Source: Sphingomonas sp. (lineage in GTDB: Bacteria > Pseudomonadota > Alphaproteobacteria > Sphingomonadales > Sphingomonadaceae). Taken from it: a stretch of 64,000 nucleotides of DNA. This document shows, one piece after another, positions 26,829 to 35,319 of the stretch (positions are counted from its first letter, which is position 1; each line of letters begins with the position of its first letter). The notes under the pieces were generated by a model. The model was not told where the DNA came from. It searched no databases and saw nothing but the letters and a program-made list of their open reading frames with translations. The position numbers and the translations under genes were made by a program. The stretch lies in contig NZ_JANINP010000006.1 of assembly GCF_024508665.1 (NCBI RefSeq), positions 248,001-312,000 on the forward strand, read 5' to 3'.

Positions 26829-29179
26829 CCAACGACCGGCGAACGGTCGCGCGCGAGAAAGCGGCCGGGGTGCATTTGCCCTATGCGCGCCATGTCGACG
26901 ATCACACGATCGAGACGCGCGATGGCCTGTTGATGCAGGTGATCCAGCTGCGCGGGCTGTTGTTCGAGACCGCCGACACCGACGAGATCAATTATCGCAA
27001 GTCGCTGCGCGACGCGATGCTGCAGGCGATCGGATCGTCGCGATTCGCGATCTACCATCACGTCATCCGGCGTGAGGCCGATGCCGAGATGTCGGATAAA
27101 TTCCCCGACGATTTCTCGACCCGGCTCGACGCGGCGTGGCGCGCGCGGTTGTCGGCGCGGCGGCTCTACGTCAACGATATCTTCCTGACCCTGGTCCGGC
27201 GGCCGATGCAGGGTCGCGTGGGGGTCGCCGACCGCATTCGCGGCTGGTTTGGCAGCACCGGCGTCGATCCGGACATCACCCGCAAGCACGAGGTGCACCA
27301 GCTCGATACCGCACGCGATGCGTTGCTGGCGCAGCTCGGCAGTTACGATCCGCGTTTGCTGTCGGTCTATGAGACCAAGACAGGTTTCTGTTCGGAGCCG
27401 CTCGAATTCCTCTCGGCGTTGTACAATGCCGAAATGCGGCCGGTGCTGATGCCGATGCAGGATGCCGGTGCCTATCTGCCCTATCGCCGGATCAGTTTCG
27501 GCGAAGAGACGGTCGAGCTCGGTCCGGCGGGCAATACCGGTCGCAGCTTCGTCGGCATGGTGTCGATCAAGGATTATCCCGCGCAGACCGCGCCGGGCAT
27601 GCTCGACGAACTGTTGCGGCTGCCGTTCGAGATCACCGTCTCGCAATCGTTTGGCTTCGTCGACCGCCAGGCGGCGCTGGGCAAGATGAACCTGGCGCTC
27701 AGGCGCATGCGCTCGGCCGAGGACGAGGCGGTCAGCCTGCGCGCCGAACTGTCCAACGCCAAGGACGATGTCGCCGCCGGCCGTGCCGGGTTCGGCGAGC
27801 ATCACATGACGGTCGCGGTGCACGGCGACACGATCGAGGAGGTCAATGCCGGGGTTGCCGAGGTGCAGGCGTCGCTGTCCGATCTCGGCATCATCGCGGT
27901 GCGCGAGGAGATCGCGCTCGAGCCAGCCTTTTGGGCGCAGTTCCCGGGCAACTTCAAATATATCGCACGACGGGGGCTGATCTCGACCGGCAATTTCGCG
28001 GGCTTCGCCTCGAGCCACAATTTTGCGCTCGGCAAGCCCGAAGCCAATCATTGGGGCCAGGCGGTCAGCCTGCTCGAGACGACCGCCGCGGGGCCCTATT
28101 ATTTCAATTTCCACCAGGGCGACCTGGGCAATTTCACCGTGATCGGTCCGTCCGGCTCGGGCAAGACGGTGGTCGTCAATTTCCTGCTCGCCCAGGCGCG
28201 CAAATTCCATCCGCGGATCATCTTTTTCGACAAGGACCGCGGTGCCGAGCTGTTCATTCGCGCTATCGGCGGCCGCTATGACGTGCTGCGCCCCGACATG
28301 GCCGCGGGGCTCAACCCGCTGCAGCTCGACGATAGCCCGGCCAACCGTCAGTTCCTGATCGACTGGGTCGCGCAACTCGCGGGCGGCGCCGATATCGACG
28401 AGACCGCACGGATCAAGGACGCGATCGACGCCAATTTCGATCAGCCGATCGAGCATCGCCGGCTGCGCCACCTCGCGGAATTGTTCCGCGGCGGATCGCG
28501 GCCGACTGCCGCCGATCTCTATTCGCGTCTCAGGCCCTGGTGGGGTGATGGCGAGCGCGCCTGGCTGTTCGACAATGAGCGCGACCTGACCGATCTGTCG
28601 GCCGACTCGGTCGGGTTCGACATGACCCAGATCCTCGACGATCCCGCGGTGCGGACGCCCGCGATGATGTACCTGTTCCACCGCGTGGAGGAACGGCTCG
28701 ACGGATCGGCTGCGATCATCGTCGTCGACGAAGGATGGAAAGCGCTCGACGACGAAGTGTTCGTCCGCCGTATCAAGGATTGGGAAAAGACGATCCGCAA
28801 GCGGAACGGGATCGTAGGCTTCGCGACGCAGAGCGCGCAGGATGCGCTCGAAAGCCGTATCGCCTCGGCGATCATCGAGCAGGCCGCGACGCAGATCTTC
28901 ATGACCAATCCCAAGGCGCGCGCATCCGATTATATCGACGGCTTCGGGCTGACGCCGCACGAATATGAGATCGTCCGGACCTTGCCCGACGATGCGCATT
29001 GCTTCCTGATCAAGCACGGCACCGAAAGCGTCGTCGTCCGGCTCAACCTGACCGGCGAACACGACATCCTGACGATCCTGTCGGGGCGCGAACGCACCGT
29101 GCGTCTGCTCGACGAGATCCGCGCCGAAAAGGGCGACGATCCGGCCGACTGGATCCCGCCTCTGCTGGAGCGCGCGTGA
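26807..29179 (+). CDS. virB4: VirB4 secretion ATPase
   Basis: 790 residues from the ATG at 26807 inside the virB3 end. An N-terminal CagE/TrbE/VirB family domain (about 1-400) is followed by the AAA+ motor: Walker A GPSGSGKTVVV near residue 446, Walker B IIVVDEGWKALDD near 637 and a conserved late TQSAQDALES sensor segment. It energises pilus and channel assembly at the inner membrane. Its length is typical of this family. Stop and virB6 start overlap by one base, indicating tight coupling. Confidence 0.96.
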   Translation: MQLLPPLTNDRRTVAREKAAGVHLPYARHVDDHTIETRDGLLMQVIQLRGLLFETADTDEINYRKSLRDAMLQAIGSSRFAIYHHVIRREADAEMSDKFPDDFSTRLDAAWRARLSARRLYVNDIFLTLVRRPMQGRVGVADRIRGWFGSTGVDPDITRKHEVHQLDTARDALLAQLGSYDPRLLSVYETKTGFCSEPLEFLSALYNAEMRPVLMPMQDAGAYLPYRRISFGEETVELGPAGNTGRSFVGMVSIKDYPAQTAPGMLDELLRLPFEITVSQSFGFVDRQAALGKMNLALRRMRSAEDEAVSLRAELSNAKDDVAAGRAGFGEHHMTVAVHGDTIEEVNAGVAEVQASLSDLGIIAVREEIALEPAFWAQFPGNFKYIARRGLISTGNFAGFASSHNFALGKPEANHWGQAVSLLETTAAGPYYFNFHQGDLGNFTVIGPSGSGKTVVVNFLLAQARKFHPRIIFFDKDRGAELFIRAIGGRYDVLRPDMAAGLNPLQLDDSPANRQFLIDWVAQLAGGADIDETARIKDAIDANFDQPIEHRRLRHLAELFRGGSRPTAADLYSRLRPWWGDGERAWLFDNERDLTDLSADSVGFDMTQILDDPAVRTPAMMYLFHRVEERLDGSAAIIVVDEGWKALDDEVFVRRIKDWEKTIRKRNGIVGFATQSAQDALESRIASAIIEQAATQIFMTNPKARASDYIDGFGLTPHEYEIVRTLPDDAHCFLIKHGTESVVVRLNLTGEHDILTILSGRERTVRLLDEIRAEKGDDPADWIPPLLERA

Positions 29180-30453
29180 TGCAGGTAGCGTGCCCGGCGA
29201 TCAACGATTCGCAATTCCTGTCGAGCGTGCTCGGCCATATCGACTGCCAGGCGCAGACCTTGGGCGCCGCCGGATACCAGGCTATGGCGGCGGGCGGATC
29301 GGCATCGTCGCTGATCCTGGGCGGCGTGCTGACGGTGTTCATCGCTTTGTTCGGCTATCGCCTGATCCTGGGCGACACGCCCGATGCGCGTGCCGCCATC
29401 CTCACCGTGATCAAGCTCGGCGTGGTGCTGTTGTTGGCGACAAGCTGGCCGGCATTTCGCACGCTTGCCTATGATGTCGCGCTCAAGGGTCCGGCGGAGC
29501 TCGCCGGCGCCATCGGCGGCGCGTCGGGGCTGCCCGGCGCCGGCGGCGGACTGGTCGCGCGGTTGCAGGCTATAGACGACGAGATCGCGGAGCTGAACGT
29601 CATCGGCACCGGACGGCCCCCCAATACCGATCTGGTGACGGGACCGACCACACAGCCGATGACTCCCGAGCAACAGGCACAGGAGCGCCGCCGGCTGCAG
29701 GGGCTCGCCAGCCATGCGCGCTGGGATCCGGCGCGCGATCTGTCGCTGCTGGGCAGCGCGCGGACATTGTTCCTGGCGGGAACGATCGCCGCCTTCGCCA
29801 GCGTCCGGCTGATCGCCGGGCTGCTACTCGCCTTGGGGCCGCTCTTCGCGATCTTCCTGTTGTTCGAAGGGACGCGGGGTCTGTTCGAGGGCTGGGTGCG
29901 CGGCCTGGCCGGCGCCGCATTGGGGGCATTGGGCACCGCGATCGTGTTGGGAGTCGAACTCGCCTTGCTCGAACCCTGGCTCGCCGCAGTGATGGACTTG
30001 CGGCATCAGGAGATCGCGACACCCGCGGTCCCGGTCGAACTGCTCGCTTTGTCGGTGATCTTCGCGGTGACGTTGCTCGCGGTACTGGTGGCGGTCGCGC
30101 GCGTGGCGCAGGGATTTCGCATACCGACGAGCTGGAAACAGGCTGGCGAGCGGGTTGCCACCCGCTTTGCCGACCGCGCGCCGGTACTGGCCGGTGCGCG
30201 CGGCAATGAGGGCGTTATCACCGACCAGCGATCGCGCGCGCTGGCGATCGCTGATGCGGTGACCGCGACGCAGCGACGCGAGAGTCATGCCAGCCAGCCA
30301 CCCGCTACGTCGCTTGGGCGGCCGGGGATTACGCCCACCAACACCACGCGTGAGATCGCCGTTGCGGCAGCCGTGCCGCTCGGCCAGAGTTTCAGAAGGC
30401 GGACGCGGGGGCGCGTGTCGGCCGGGGCAACACGGCGGGATAGCAACAGATGA
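29179..30453 (+). CDS. virB6: VirB6/TrbL-like polytopic channel protein
   Basis: 424 residues from the ATG at 29179. N-terminal periplasmic stretch with Cys5 and Cys23, then helices at about 46-66, 74-92, 195-215, 218-238, 245-280 and 295-325. A large central polar loop lies at about 100-190. A basic cytoplasmic tail of about 85 residues (RRTRGRVSAGATRRDSNR at the end) is longer than in short VirB6 proteins. It forms the inner-membrane translocation chamber. No VirB5 gene precedes it, and none could fit between virB4 and virB6. Confidence 0.88.
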   Translation: MQVACPAINDSQFLSSVLGHIDCQAQTLGAAGYQAMAAGGSASSLILGGVLTVFIALFGYRLILGDTPDARAAILTVIKLGVVLLLATSWPAFRTLAYDVALKGPAELAGAIGGASGLPGAGGGLVARLQAIDDEIAELNVIGTGRPPNTDLVTGPTTQPMTPEQQAQERRRLQGLASHARWDPARDLSLLGSARTLFLAGTIAAFASVRLIAGLLLALGPLFAIFLLFEGTRGLFEGWVRGLAGAALGALGTAIVLGVELALLEPWLAAVMDLRHQEIATPAVPVELLALSVIFAVTLLAVLVAVARVAQGFRIPTSWKQAGERVATRFADRAPVLAGARGNEGVITDQRSRALAIADAVTATQRRESHASQPPATSLGRPGITPTNTTREIAVAAAVPLGQSFRRRTRGRVSAGATRRDSNR

Positions 30454-31262
30454 AACAGGCCGCGCGCGAATCGCTCGACGCTTATTATCGCGAGGCGGAC
30501 AGCTGGGCCGACGATCGCCAGGACATGCTGCGCGCATCGCGCCGCACCGCGTGGATCGTCGCGAGCGTGGCGGTGGCGGTGGCCCTGTTCGAGGCGATCG
30601 CGATCATCGTCTTGATGCCGCTCAAGACCGTCGTCCCCTATACGTTGCTGGTCGACAAGCAGACCGGCTATGTCCAGGAATTGAAGCCGCTCGACGCCGA
30701 GAAGATCGCGCCCGATACCGCGCTGACCCAATCGTTTCTGGTCCAATATGTCATCGCGCGCGAGAGCTACGATGCGGGCACGGTGCAGGCCAATTACCGC
30801 AAGGTGCAGATCTGGTCGGCCGACGTCGCCAAGGCCGATTATGTCAACGGCATGCAGGCGGCCAACCCGGCCAGCCCGCTCAGCCGCTATCCGCGCTCGG
30901 TCGTCGACACCCGGGTCAAGAGCATCACGTCGATGGGCGGCAATCAGGCGCTGGTGCGGTTCGATACCGTGCGCCGCGATCCCGGCGGGCAGACGCAGCC
31001 GCCCGAATCCTGGGTCGCGGTGATCAAATACCGTTTCTCGACCGGGCCGATGCGTGCAGAGGACCGTTTCATCAATCCGCTCGGCTTCCAGGTGTTCGGC
31101 TATAACCGCAGCCAGGAAAACCTCGCGCCCCAGCCTGTGCCGCTGACCCCCGCAGCGCCATCCGTAGGATCCAGCCAGCCGCAAGTGCTCGCCCCCGGCG
31201 CGCCAACGAGTCCGAGTCCTTCGCCGTCGCGCTCGCCCAATGGCGCAGAGGTTACGCTTTGA
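30450..31262 (+). CDS. virB8: VirB8 inner-membrane core protein
   Basis: 270 residues. A short cytoplasmic head (ARESLDAYYREADSWADDR), one transmembrane helix (about 32-55) and a periplasmic NTF2-like domain (about 80-225, with YVIARESYDAGTVQANYRKVQIWS and the VKSITSMGGNQALVRFDTVRR strand) match VirB8. A disordered Pro/Ser tail follows. It bridges VirB9/VirB10 and the inner-membrane complex. It overlaps virB6 by 4 bases, leaving no room for a virB7 lipoprotein gene. Confidence 0.94.
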   Translation: MKQAARESLDAYYREADSWADDRQDMLRASRRTAWIVASVAVAVALFEAIAIIVLMPLKTVVPYTLLVDKQTGYVQELKPLDAEKIAPDTALTQSFLVQYVIARESYDAGTVQANYRKVQIWSADVAKADYVNGMQAANPASPLSRYPRSVVDTRVKSITSMGGNQALVRFDTVRRDPGGQTQPPESWVAVIKYRFSTGPMRAEDRFINPLGFQVFGYNRSQENLAPQPVPLTPAAPSVGSSQPQVLAPGAPTSPSPSPSRSPNGAEVTL

Positions 31263-31945
31263 GGATCGTTTCAGCTCTGATCCTGGCCGCAGCGGTTGCC
31301 GCCGCACCGGCGCAGGCGCAGGTCCGGCCGCAACCGGGCGATGGCGATCCGCGCATCCAGACCGTGATGTACGACGCGGACCAGGTCGTCTCGCTCCAAG
31401 TGCCGAGCGGGTATGAATTGACCGTCGAATTCGCCCCAGACGAGCGGATCGAGAATGTGGCGGTTGGGGACAGCGGCGCGTGGCAGGTCACGCCCAACAA
31501 GCGCGGCGACCGGCTGTTCCTCAAGCCGTTGCAGGGGATCACCACCAACATGACGGTGGTGACCGACGCGCGCTCCTATGTCTTCGAATTGTCGCCGGGC
31601 AGCGTCGGCAGCGCGCCGTTCATCGTCCGCTTCCGTTATCCGCCGCCGCCCGCGCCCGCCAATAGCGGGCCCGCGCCGGTCGAATCGGGTCGATACAAAT
31701 TGAGCGGATCCGCCGACGTGCGGCCCGAAGCGATCTCCGACGATGGGTCCAAGACCTTCATCATGTGGCGCGACAGCCAGACTCTGCCCGCAGTCTTCGT
31801 GATCGACCGCGACGGCAAGGAGACACTGGCCGACGGTGCGATGCGCGACGGCCGCTATGTGCTCGACAGCATCAACAACAAGCTCGTGTTCCGGCTCGAC
31901 AAGAAGATGGCGAGCGCGACGCGCGTGCCCCAGGTGGCGCGCTGA
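31259..31945 (+). CDS. virB9: VirB9 periplasmic/outer-membrane core protein
   Basis: 228 residues from a TTG at 31259 that overlaps the virB8 stop (TTGA). A signal peptide (RIVSALILAAAVAAAPAQA, about residues 1-20) precedes the N-terminal beta domain (about 21-120, with SGYELTVEFAPDERIENVAVGDS and GITTNMTVVTDARSYVFEL). The C-terminal domain that binds the VirB7/VirB10 ring (YKLSGSADVRPEAISDDGSKTFIMWRDSQTLPAVFVIDRDG) follows. No separate VirB7 was found; VirB9 itself carries no obvious lipobox. Confidence 0.93.
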   Translation: MRIVSALILAAAVAAAPAQAQVRPQPGDGDPRIQTVMYDADQVVSLQVPSGYELTVEFAPDERIENVAVGDSGAWQVTPNKRGDRLFLKPLQGITTNMTVVTDARSYVFELSPGSVGSAPFIVRFRYPPPPAPANSGPAPVESGRYKLSGSADVRPEAISDDGSKTFIMWRDSQTLPAVFVIDRDGKETLADGAMRDGRYVLDSINNKLVFRLDKKMASATRVPQVAR

Positions 31946-33063
31946 TGGCAGTCGCGGGAAGCGATCCGCGCACGCTGCCGCCGCCGGCCGATGTCGAGCC
32001 GAGCGCGCGGCCGGTCGTCGCGCGGCCCGGCGGCGGACTGCCCAATTGGGTGATCGCGGCGGGGATCGTCGTCGCCGGTCTGATCCTGTTCCTGATTCTC
32101 GACGCACGCCGCCGGCAATTGTCGGCACCGGCCACGCGCGTCAGAACCGCCGATTTACGCAGCGGTGCCGAGCCGCCGCCGCTCTACGTCCCGCCGGTGC
32201 CCGAGCCGGCACCGACGGTTATCCCGCCGCCGCCGCCACCCCCGCCGCCGCCTCCGGCCCCACCGCCACAACCGCGCGTCGTCTATGTCCCCGCGCCGCC
32301 GCCTCCGCAGCCGGTCGCGCCGCCAGCGCCGCCACCTCGCGCCTCGGCCGATCCGGTGCTCGTGCTCGACACCACGACGGGCGAGGCAGTGGTTCCGGCC
32401 GGGCCGACCGGAGAAGGCGGCGCGGGCGCTGTTGCGACGGCCAATCCCGGCGGCGGCGGCGCCACGCTTGGCGGGCGGTCGCGTGCGTCGGTGCTCCGCA
32501 ACCGCGCGACGACGGTCCCGCAAGGGACGCTGATCCCGGCGGTGCTGGAAACCGCGCTCGATTCGACGCGACCCGGTCCGGCGCGCGCGCTGGTGACGCG
32601 CGACGTCCGGGGCTTCGACGGCAGCAAGGTACTGATCCCGCGCGGCAGCCGGCTGATCGGCGATTATAAGGCGGACCTGCAACCCGGGCAGAATCGCGCT
32701 TTGGTGATCTGGCAGCGGCTGGTGCGCCCCGATGGCGCGACGATCGATCTTGCCTCGCCCTCGGCCGATCCGCTCGGCCGGGTCGGCATCAAGGGCAAGG
32801 TCAACAGCCATTTCCTCGAGCGGTTCGGCAGCGCGCTGCTGCAATCGACGCTCAACCTCGGCGTCGGTGTCGCGACCTCGCGAATCGCCGGCAACAATTC
32901 CAGCGTGCTGCTTGCCTTGCCCAATTCGGCGGGGAGTTCGACCGGATCGTCGTTGAGCGACAGCCAGCAATTCCAGCGCACCTTGCGCGTTAGGCAAGGC
33001 GTGTCGGTCAGCGTGTTCGTGGCCAAGGATCTGGATTTCACCGCCGTGGAGACGAAGCGATAG
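31945..33063 (+). CDS. virB10: VirB10/TrbI core channel protein
   Basis: 372 residues from the ATG at 31945. A cytoplasmic segment (1-33), one transmembrane helix (about 35-52) and a very proline-rich periplasmic spacer (about 75-135, runs of ten or more prolines) lead to the TrbI domain (about 180-368). That domain shows VPQGTLIPAVLETALDSTRPG, LIPRGSRLIGDYKADLQPGQNR and a C-terminal RVRQGVSVSVFVAKDLDF. It spans both membranes and senses ATP use by VirB4/VirB11. The stop codon (TAG at 33061) lies where the next gene begins. Confidence 0.95.
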   Translation: MAVAGSDPRTLPPPADVEPSARPVVARPGGGLPNWVIAAGIVVAGLILFLILDARRRQLSAPATRVRTADLRSGAEPPPLYVPPVPEPAPTVIPPPPPPPPPPPAPPPQPRVVYVPAPPPPQPVAPPAPPPRASADPVLVLDTTTGEAVVPAGPTGEGGAGAVATANPGGGGATLGGRSRASVLRNRATTVPQGTLIPAVLETALDSTRPGPARALVTRDVRGFDGSKVLIPRGSRLIGDYKADLQPGQNRALVIWQRLVRPDGATIDLASPSADPLGRVGIKGKVNSHFLERFGSALLQSTLNLGVGVATSRIAGNNSSVLLALPNSAGSSTGSSLSDSQQFQRTLRVRQGVSVSVFVAKDLDFTAVETKR

Positions 33064-33113
33064 CCGCCAGCGATCCCGTCTATCTCAAAAGCTATCTCGC
33101 TCCCCTGGGCGGG

Positions 33114-34043
33114 GTGCTGGCGCGCGACGACGTCACCGACATCTACGTCAATCGTCCGGGCGAGATCTGGGTTGAGACATTGGGCGGCGCGACGGAGCGG
33201 CATGACGCTCCGGCGCTCGACCGCGCGACGCTCGATCGGCTGTCGCGCCAGATCGCGGCGCTGTCGCATCAGGGGATCAGCCGCGAGCATCCGTTATTAT
33301 CGGCGACCTTGCCCGACGGTGCGCGCGTCCAGGTCGTGGCGCCGCCGGCGACACGCGGCGATCTGGCGCTGGCGATCCGCAAGCACGTCTCTCCCGATCT
33401 CAGCCTGTCGGATTATGTCGCCGCGGGATCGTTCGCCGATACCAGGCGCGGCGAGGTTGGCGAGCGCGCCCCGATCGACGTGGAATTGTCGCGGCTATTG
33501 GACGCCGGCGATGTGGCCGGGATGCTCGCCACCGCGGTCAAGGCGCGCAAGAACATCCTGGTGTCGGGCGGCACCTCGACCGGCAAGACGACGTTTCTCA
33601 ACGCGCTGATCCGGGAGATTCCGCCGCACGAACGGCTGATCCTGATCGAGGATACGCCCGAACTTCATCTCGGCCATGCCAATGCGGTGGGGCTGCTCGC
33701 GGCGCGCAGCGCGCTGGGGGAGGCGCAAGTCACCGCCGACAATTTGCTTGCCGCATCGCTGCGCATGCGCCCCGACCGGATCATCGTCGGCGAGTTGCGC
33801 GGACCGGAGGCGTACACCTTCCTGCGCGCGGTCAATACCGGCCATCCCGGATCGATGACCACCGTCCATGCCGACAGCGCGGAGCGTGCGGTCGAGCAGA
33901 TCGCCTTGCTGGTGCTGCAGACCGGCACCCGGCTGGGGCGCGAGGACGTGCACCATTATGTTCGCAGCACGGTCGACATCTTCGTCCAATTGGCGCGGAC
34001 CGGCGGACGGAGGCATGTCGCCGAGGTCGTGCTGGCGCGGTGA
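33114..34043 (+). CDS. virB11: VirB11 secretion ATPase
   Basis: 309 residues from the GTG at 33114, the only canonical start. Homology-like sequence (SDPVYLKSYLAPLGG) continues in frame upstream to about 33063, and VirB11 proteins are usually about 330 residues. Translation may therefore begin at an ATA at 33060 (see finding). Motifs: Walker A SGGTSTGKT near 151-159, the Asp box LILIEDTPEL and a Walker B-type RPDRIIVGELRG. It is a hexameric traffic ATPase that switches the machine between pilus assembly and export. It is the last gene of the operon. Confidence 0.93.
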   Translation: MLARDDVTDIYVNRPGEIWVETLGGATERHDAPALDRATLDRLSRQIAALSHQGISREHPLLSATLPDGARVQVVAPPATRGDLALAIRKHVSPDLSLSDYVAAGSFADTRRGEVGERAPIDVELSRLLDAGDVAGMLATAVKARKNILVSGGTSTGKTTFLNALIREIPPHERLILIEDTPELHLGHANAVGLLAARSALGEAQVTADNLLAASLRMRPDRIIVGELRGPEAYTFLRAVNTGHPGSMTTVHADSAERAVEQIALLVLQTGTRLGREDVHHYVRSTVDIFVQLARTGGRRHVAEVVLAR

Positions 34044-34073
34044 TCCCCGCCGATGAGCGCCGGCAGGCATGGA

Positions 34074-34106
34074 GAGGCCCCGCCAATTACGGCGAGGCCT
34101 CCTTTT
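34074..34106 (+). terminator. terminator of the virB operon
   Basis: An 11-bp stem with one mismatch (34074-34084 with 34091-34101), a 6-base loop, then CTTTT. It lies 30 bp past the virB11 stop, between convergent genes, and has no T-run for the minus-strand reading. Confidence 0.75.
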
Positions 34107-34126
34107 CCGTCCGATAGCAGTAGCGA

Positions 34127-35095
34127 TCAGCTATGTGGGACCGTCCCCGTGAATGCGCCGAGATTGCTGTTGCCGGTGACGTCGTTGTCACCGAAGCTTT
34201 CGAGCTTGCCGCTGTTTACCGCATTGAGCGCCGTGCCGTTGTTGGTGATCGCGGTGTCGCCGACCCGAACCGCCGCACCGGCACCATTCGAATTGATGCC
34301 ATAAACTGGGTTGCCGGAAATGGACGAGGACTTGATCACGATCGTGGCGGTCCCGGTAGGTGCCTTGGCCACGACGCCGCTCGCGCCCGTGACGCCGCCA
34401 CCCGCGATCTCGCTATTGGTCATTGTGGCCGAAAGCGCAGTTGCGCCACTTGCCGTCGAGAGGGCGAGGCCAGTGATCCCGTTGCCGAGCAGACGGACAT
34501 TGTTGAGGTCGGCGCCCGCCGAGAAGCCGGATGACGGTTGGAGGACGATGCCACCGCCCGTATTGTTGTTGATCGTCGTATTGTTGACGAACAGTTGGAC
34601 GTTCGACGATGTGCTGTCGACGCTGATCCCGCGCCCAGCCCCTGAGCCGAATCCGAAGATGTACGAATCTTCGACGGTCACGCTCTGTGCCTGAAAAATG
34701 TGAATTCCGTATGTCCCTGGGGTTGTGCCCGCGCCGTTGATGCTCAGGCCGCGCACGACCACCACGATGTTGGCGCCATTGACATTAATGCCGCTCGTGG
34801 CCGACGCCAGAATGCTGCCTTCCGTCTCGCGGCAATCGAGCGTGATCGATTTGGTGATCGTCACCGTGCCGAAGCCGCCCGGATCGAGGCAATCGATCTC
34901 GCCTCCGGCAGCGGTCTTCGAAATGGCGCCGGCGAAGGTCTTGCACGGAGCGGTGCGGCTGCAGGGATTAACGTCATCGCCGACGCCCGAAATCCAAGTA
35001 CGGGTCGCCTGTGCCGCGGCTGGCGAAGCATAAAGCAGGGATGTCGCGAACAGCGCCCCGATCAACATCATCAACCGTCTGGTAATGTGTGACAT
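34127..35095 (-). CDS. exported right-handed beta-helix protein, copy A
   Basis: 322 residues. A signal peptide (SLLYASPAAAQ) releases a mature protein starting ATRTWISGVGDD. An N-terminal cap of about 70 residues follows, with cysteines in NPCSRTAPCKTF, a CLDPGGFG motif and a further Cys in the ITLDCRE stretch. The remainder is parallel beta-helix coil repeats rich in N and G (NTTINNNTGGG, GLSINGAG), ending in FTGTVPHS. Location is periplasm or outside. It is convergent with virB and has a close paralogue just upstream. Such helices commonly bind or cut polysaccharides, but no catalytic residues can be named. Confidence 0.85.
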   Translation of the reverse strand: MSHITRRLMMLIGALFATSLLYASPAAAQATRTWISGVGDDVNPCSRTAPCKTFAGAISKTAAGGEIDCLDPGGFGTVTITKSITLDCRETEGSILASATSGINVNGANIVVVVRGLSINGAGTTPGTYGIHIFQAQSVTVEDSYIFGFGSGAGRGISVDSTSSNVQLFVNNTTINNNTGGGIVLQPSSGFSAGADLNNVRLLGNGITGLALSTASGATALSATMTNSEIAGGGVTGASGVVAKAPTGTATIVIKSSSISGNPVYGINSNGAGAAVRVGDTAITNNGTALNAVNSGKLESFGDNDVTGNSNLGAFTGTVPHS

Positions 35096-35255
35096 TATCT
35101 ACCCCCATCCTCCGTGGCGGACACATGGCCCGTCATATAGGGTAAATATTCTATTGTAGTTTCGGACGGAGTGATAGCCCCCGTTTCTGTCCTGATGGGG
35201 TGCGCGATCAAAGTTGATCCCAATCAGTCTCCAGGCGACGCTGCAACGGACAAGT

Positions 35256-35290
35256 AAAAGGGGCTCCGACCGGCGCGGATCGGAACCCCT
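35256..35290 (-). terminator. terminator after beta-helix copy B
   Basis: On the minus strand, GGGG-TTCCGATC pairs with GGTCGGA-GCCCC and is followed by TTTT (complement of AAAA at 35256-35259). It lies about 30 bases past the copy B stop codon, so copies A and B are likely transcribed separately. Confidence 0.75.
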
Positions 35291-35319
35291 CATTGTTCAA
35301 TCACTTGACGCTTTGGTGA

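Noticed and set aside
26816..29062. A 748-codon open frame on the minus strand opposite virB4.
   Set aside because: It is a shadow of virB4: no ribosome-binding site, no recognised domain, Arg/Asp/Gly-biased composition typical of antisense frames in high-GC genes, whereas virB4 has intact ATPase motifs.
30420..30480. A possible virB7 lipoprotein gene between virB6 and virB8.
   Set aside because: The two genes overlap by 4 bases, and no lipobox frame exists in or around the junction.
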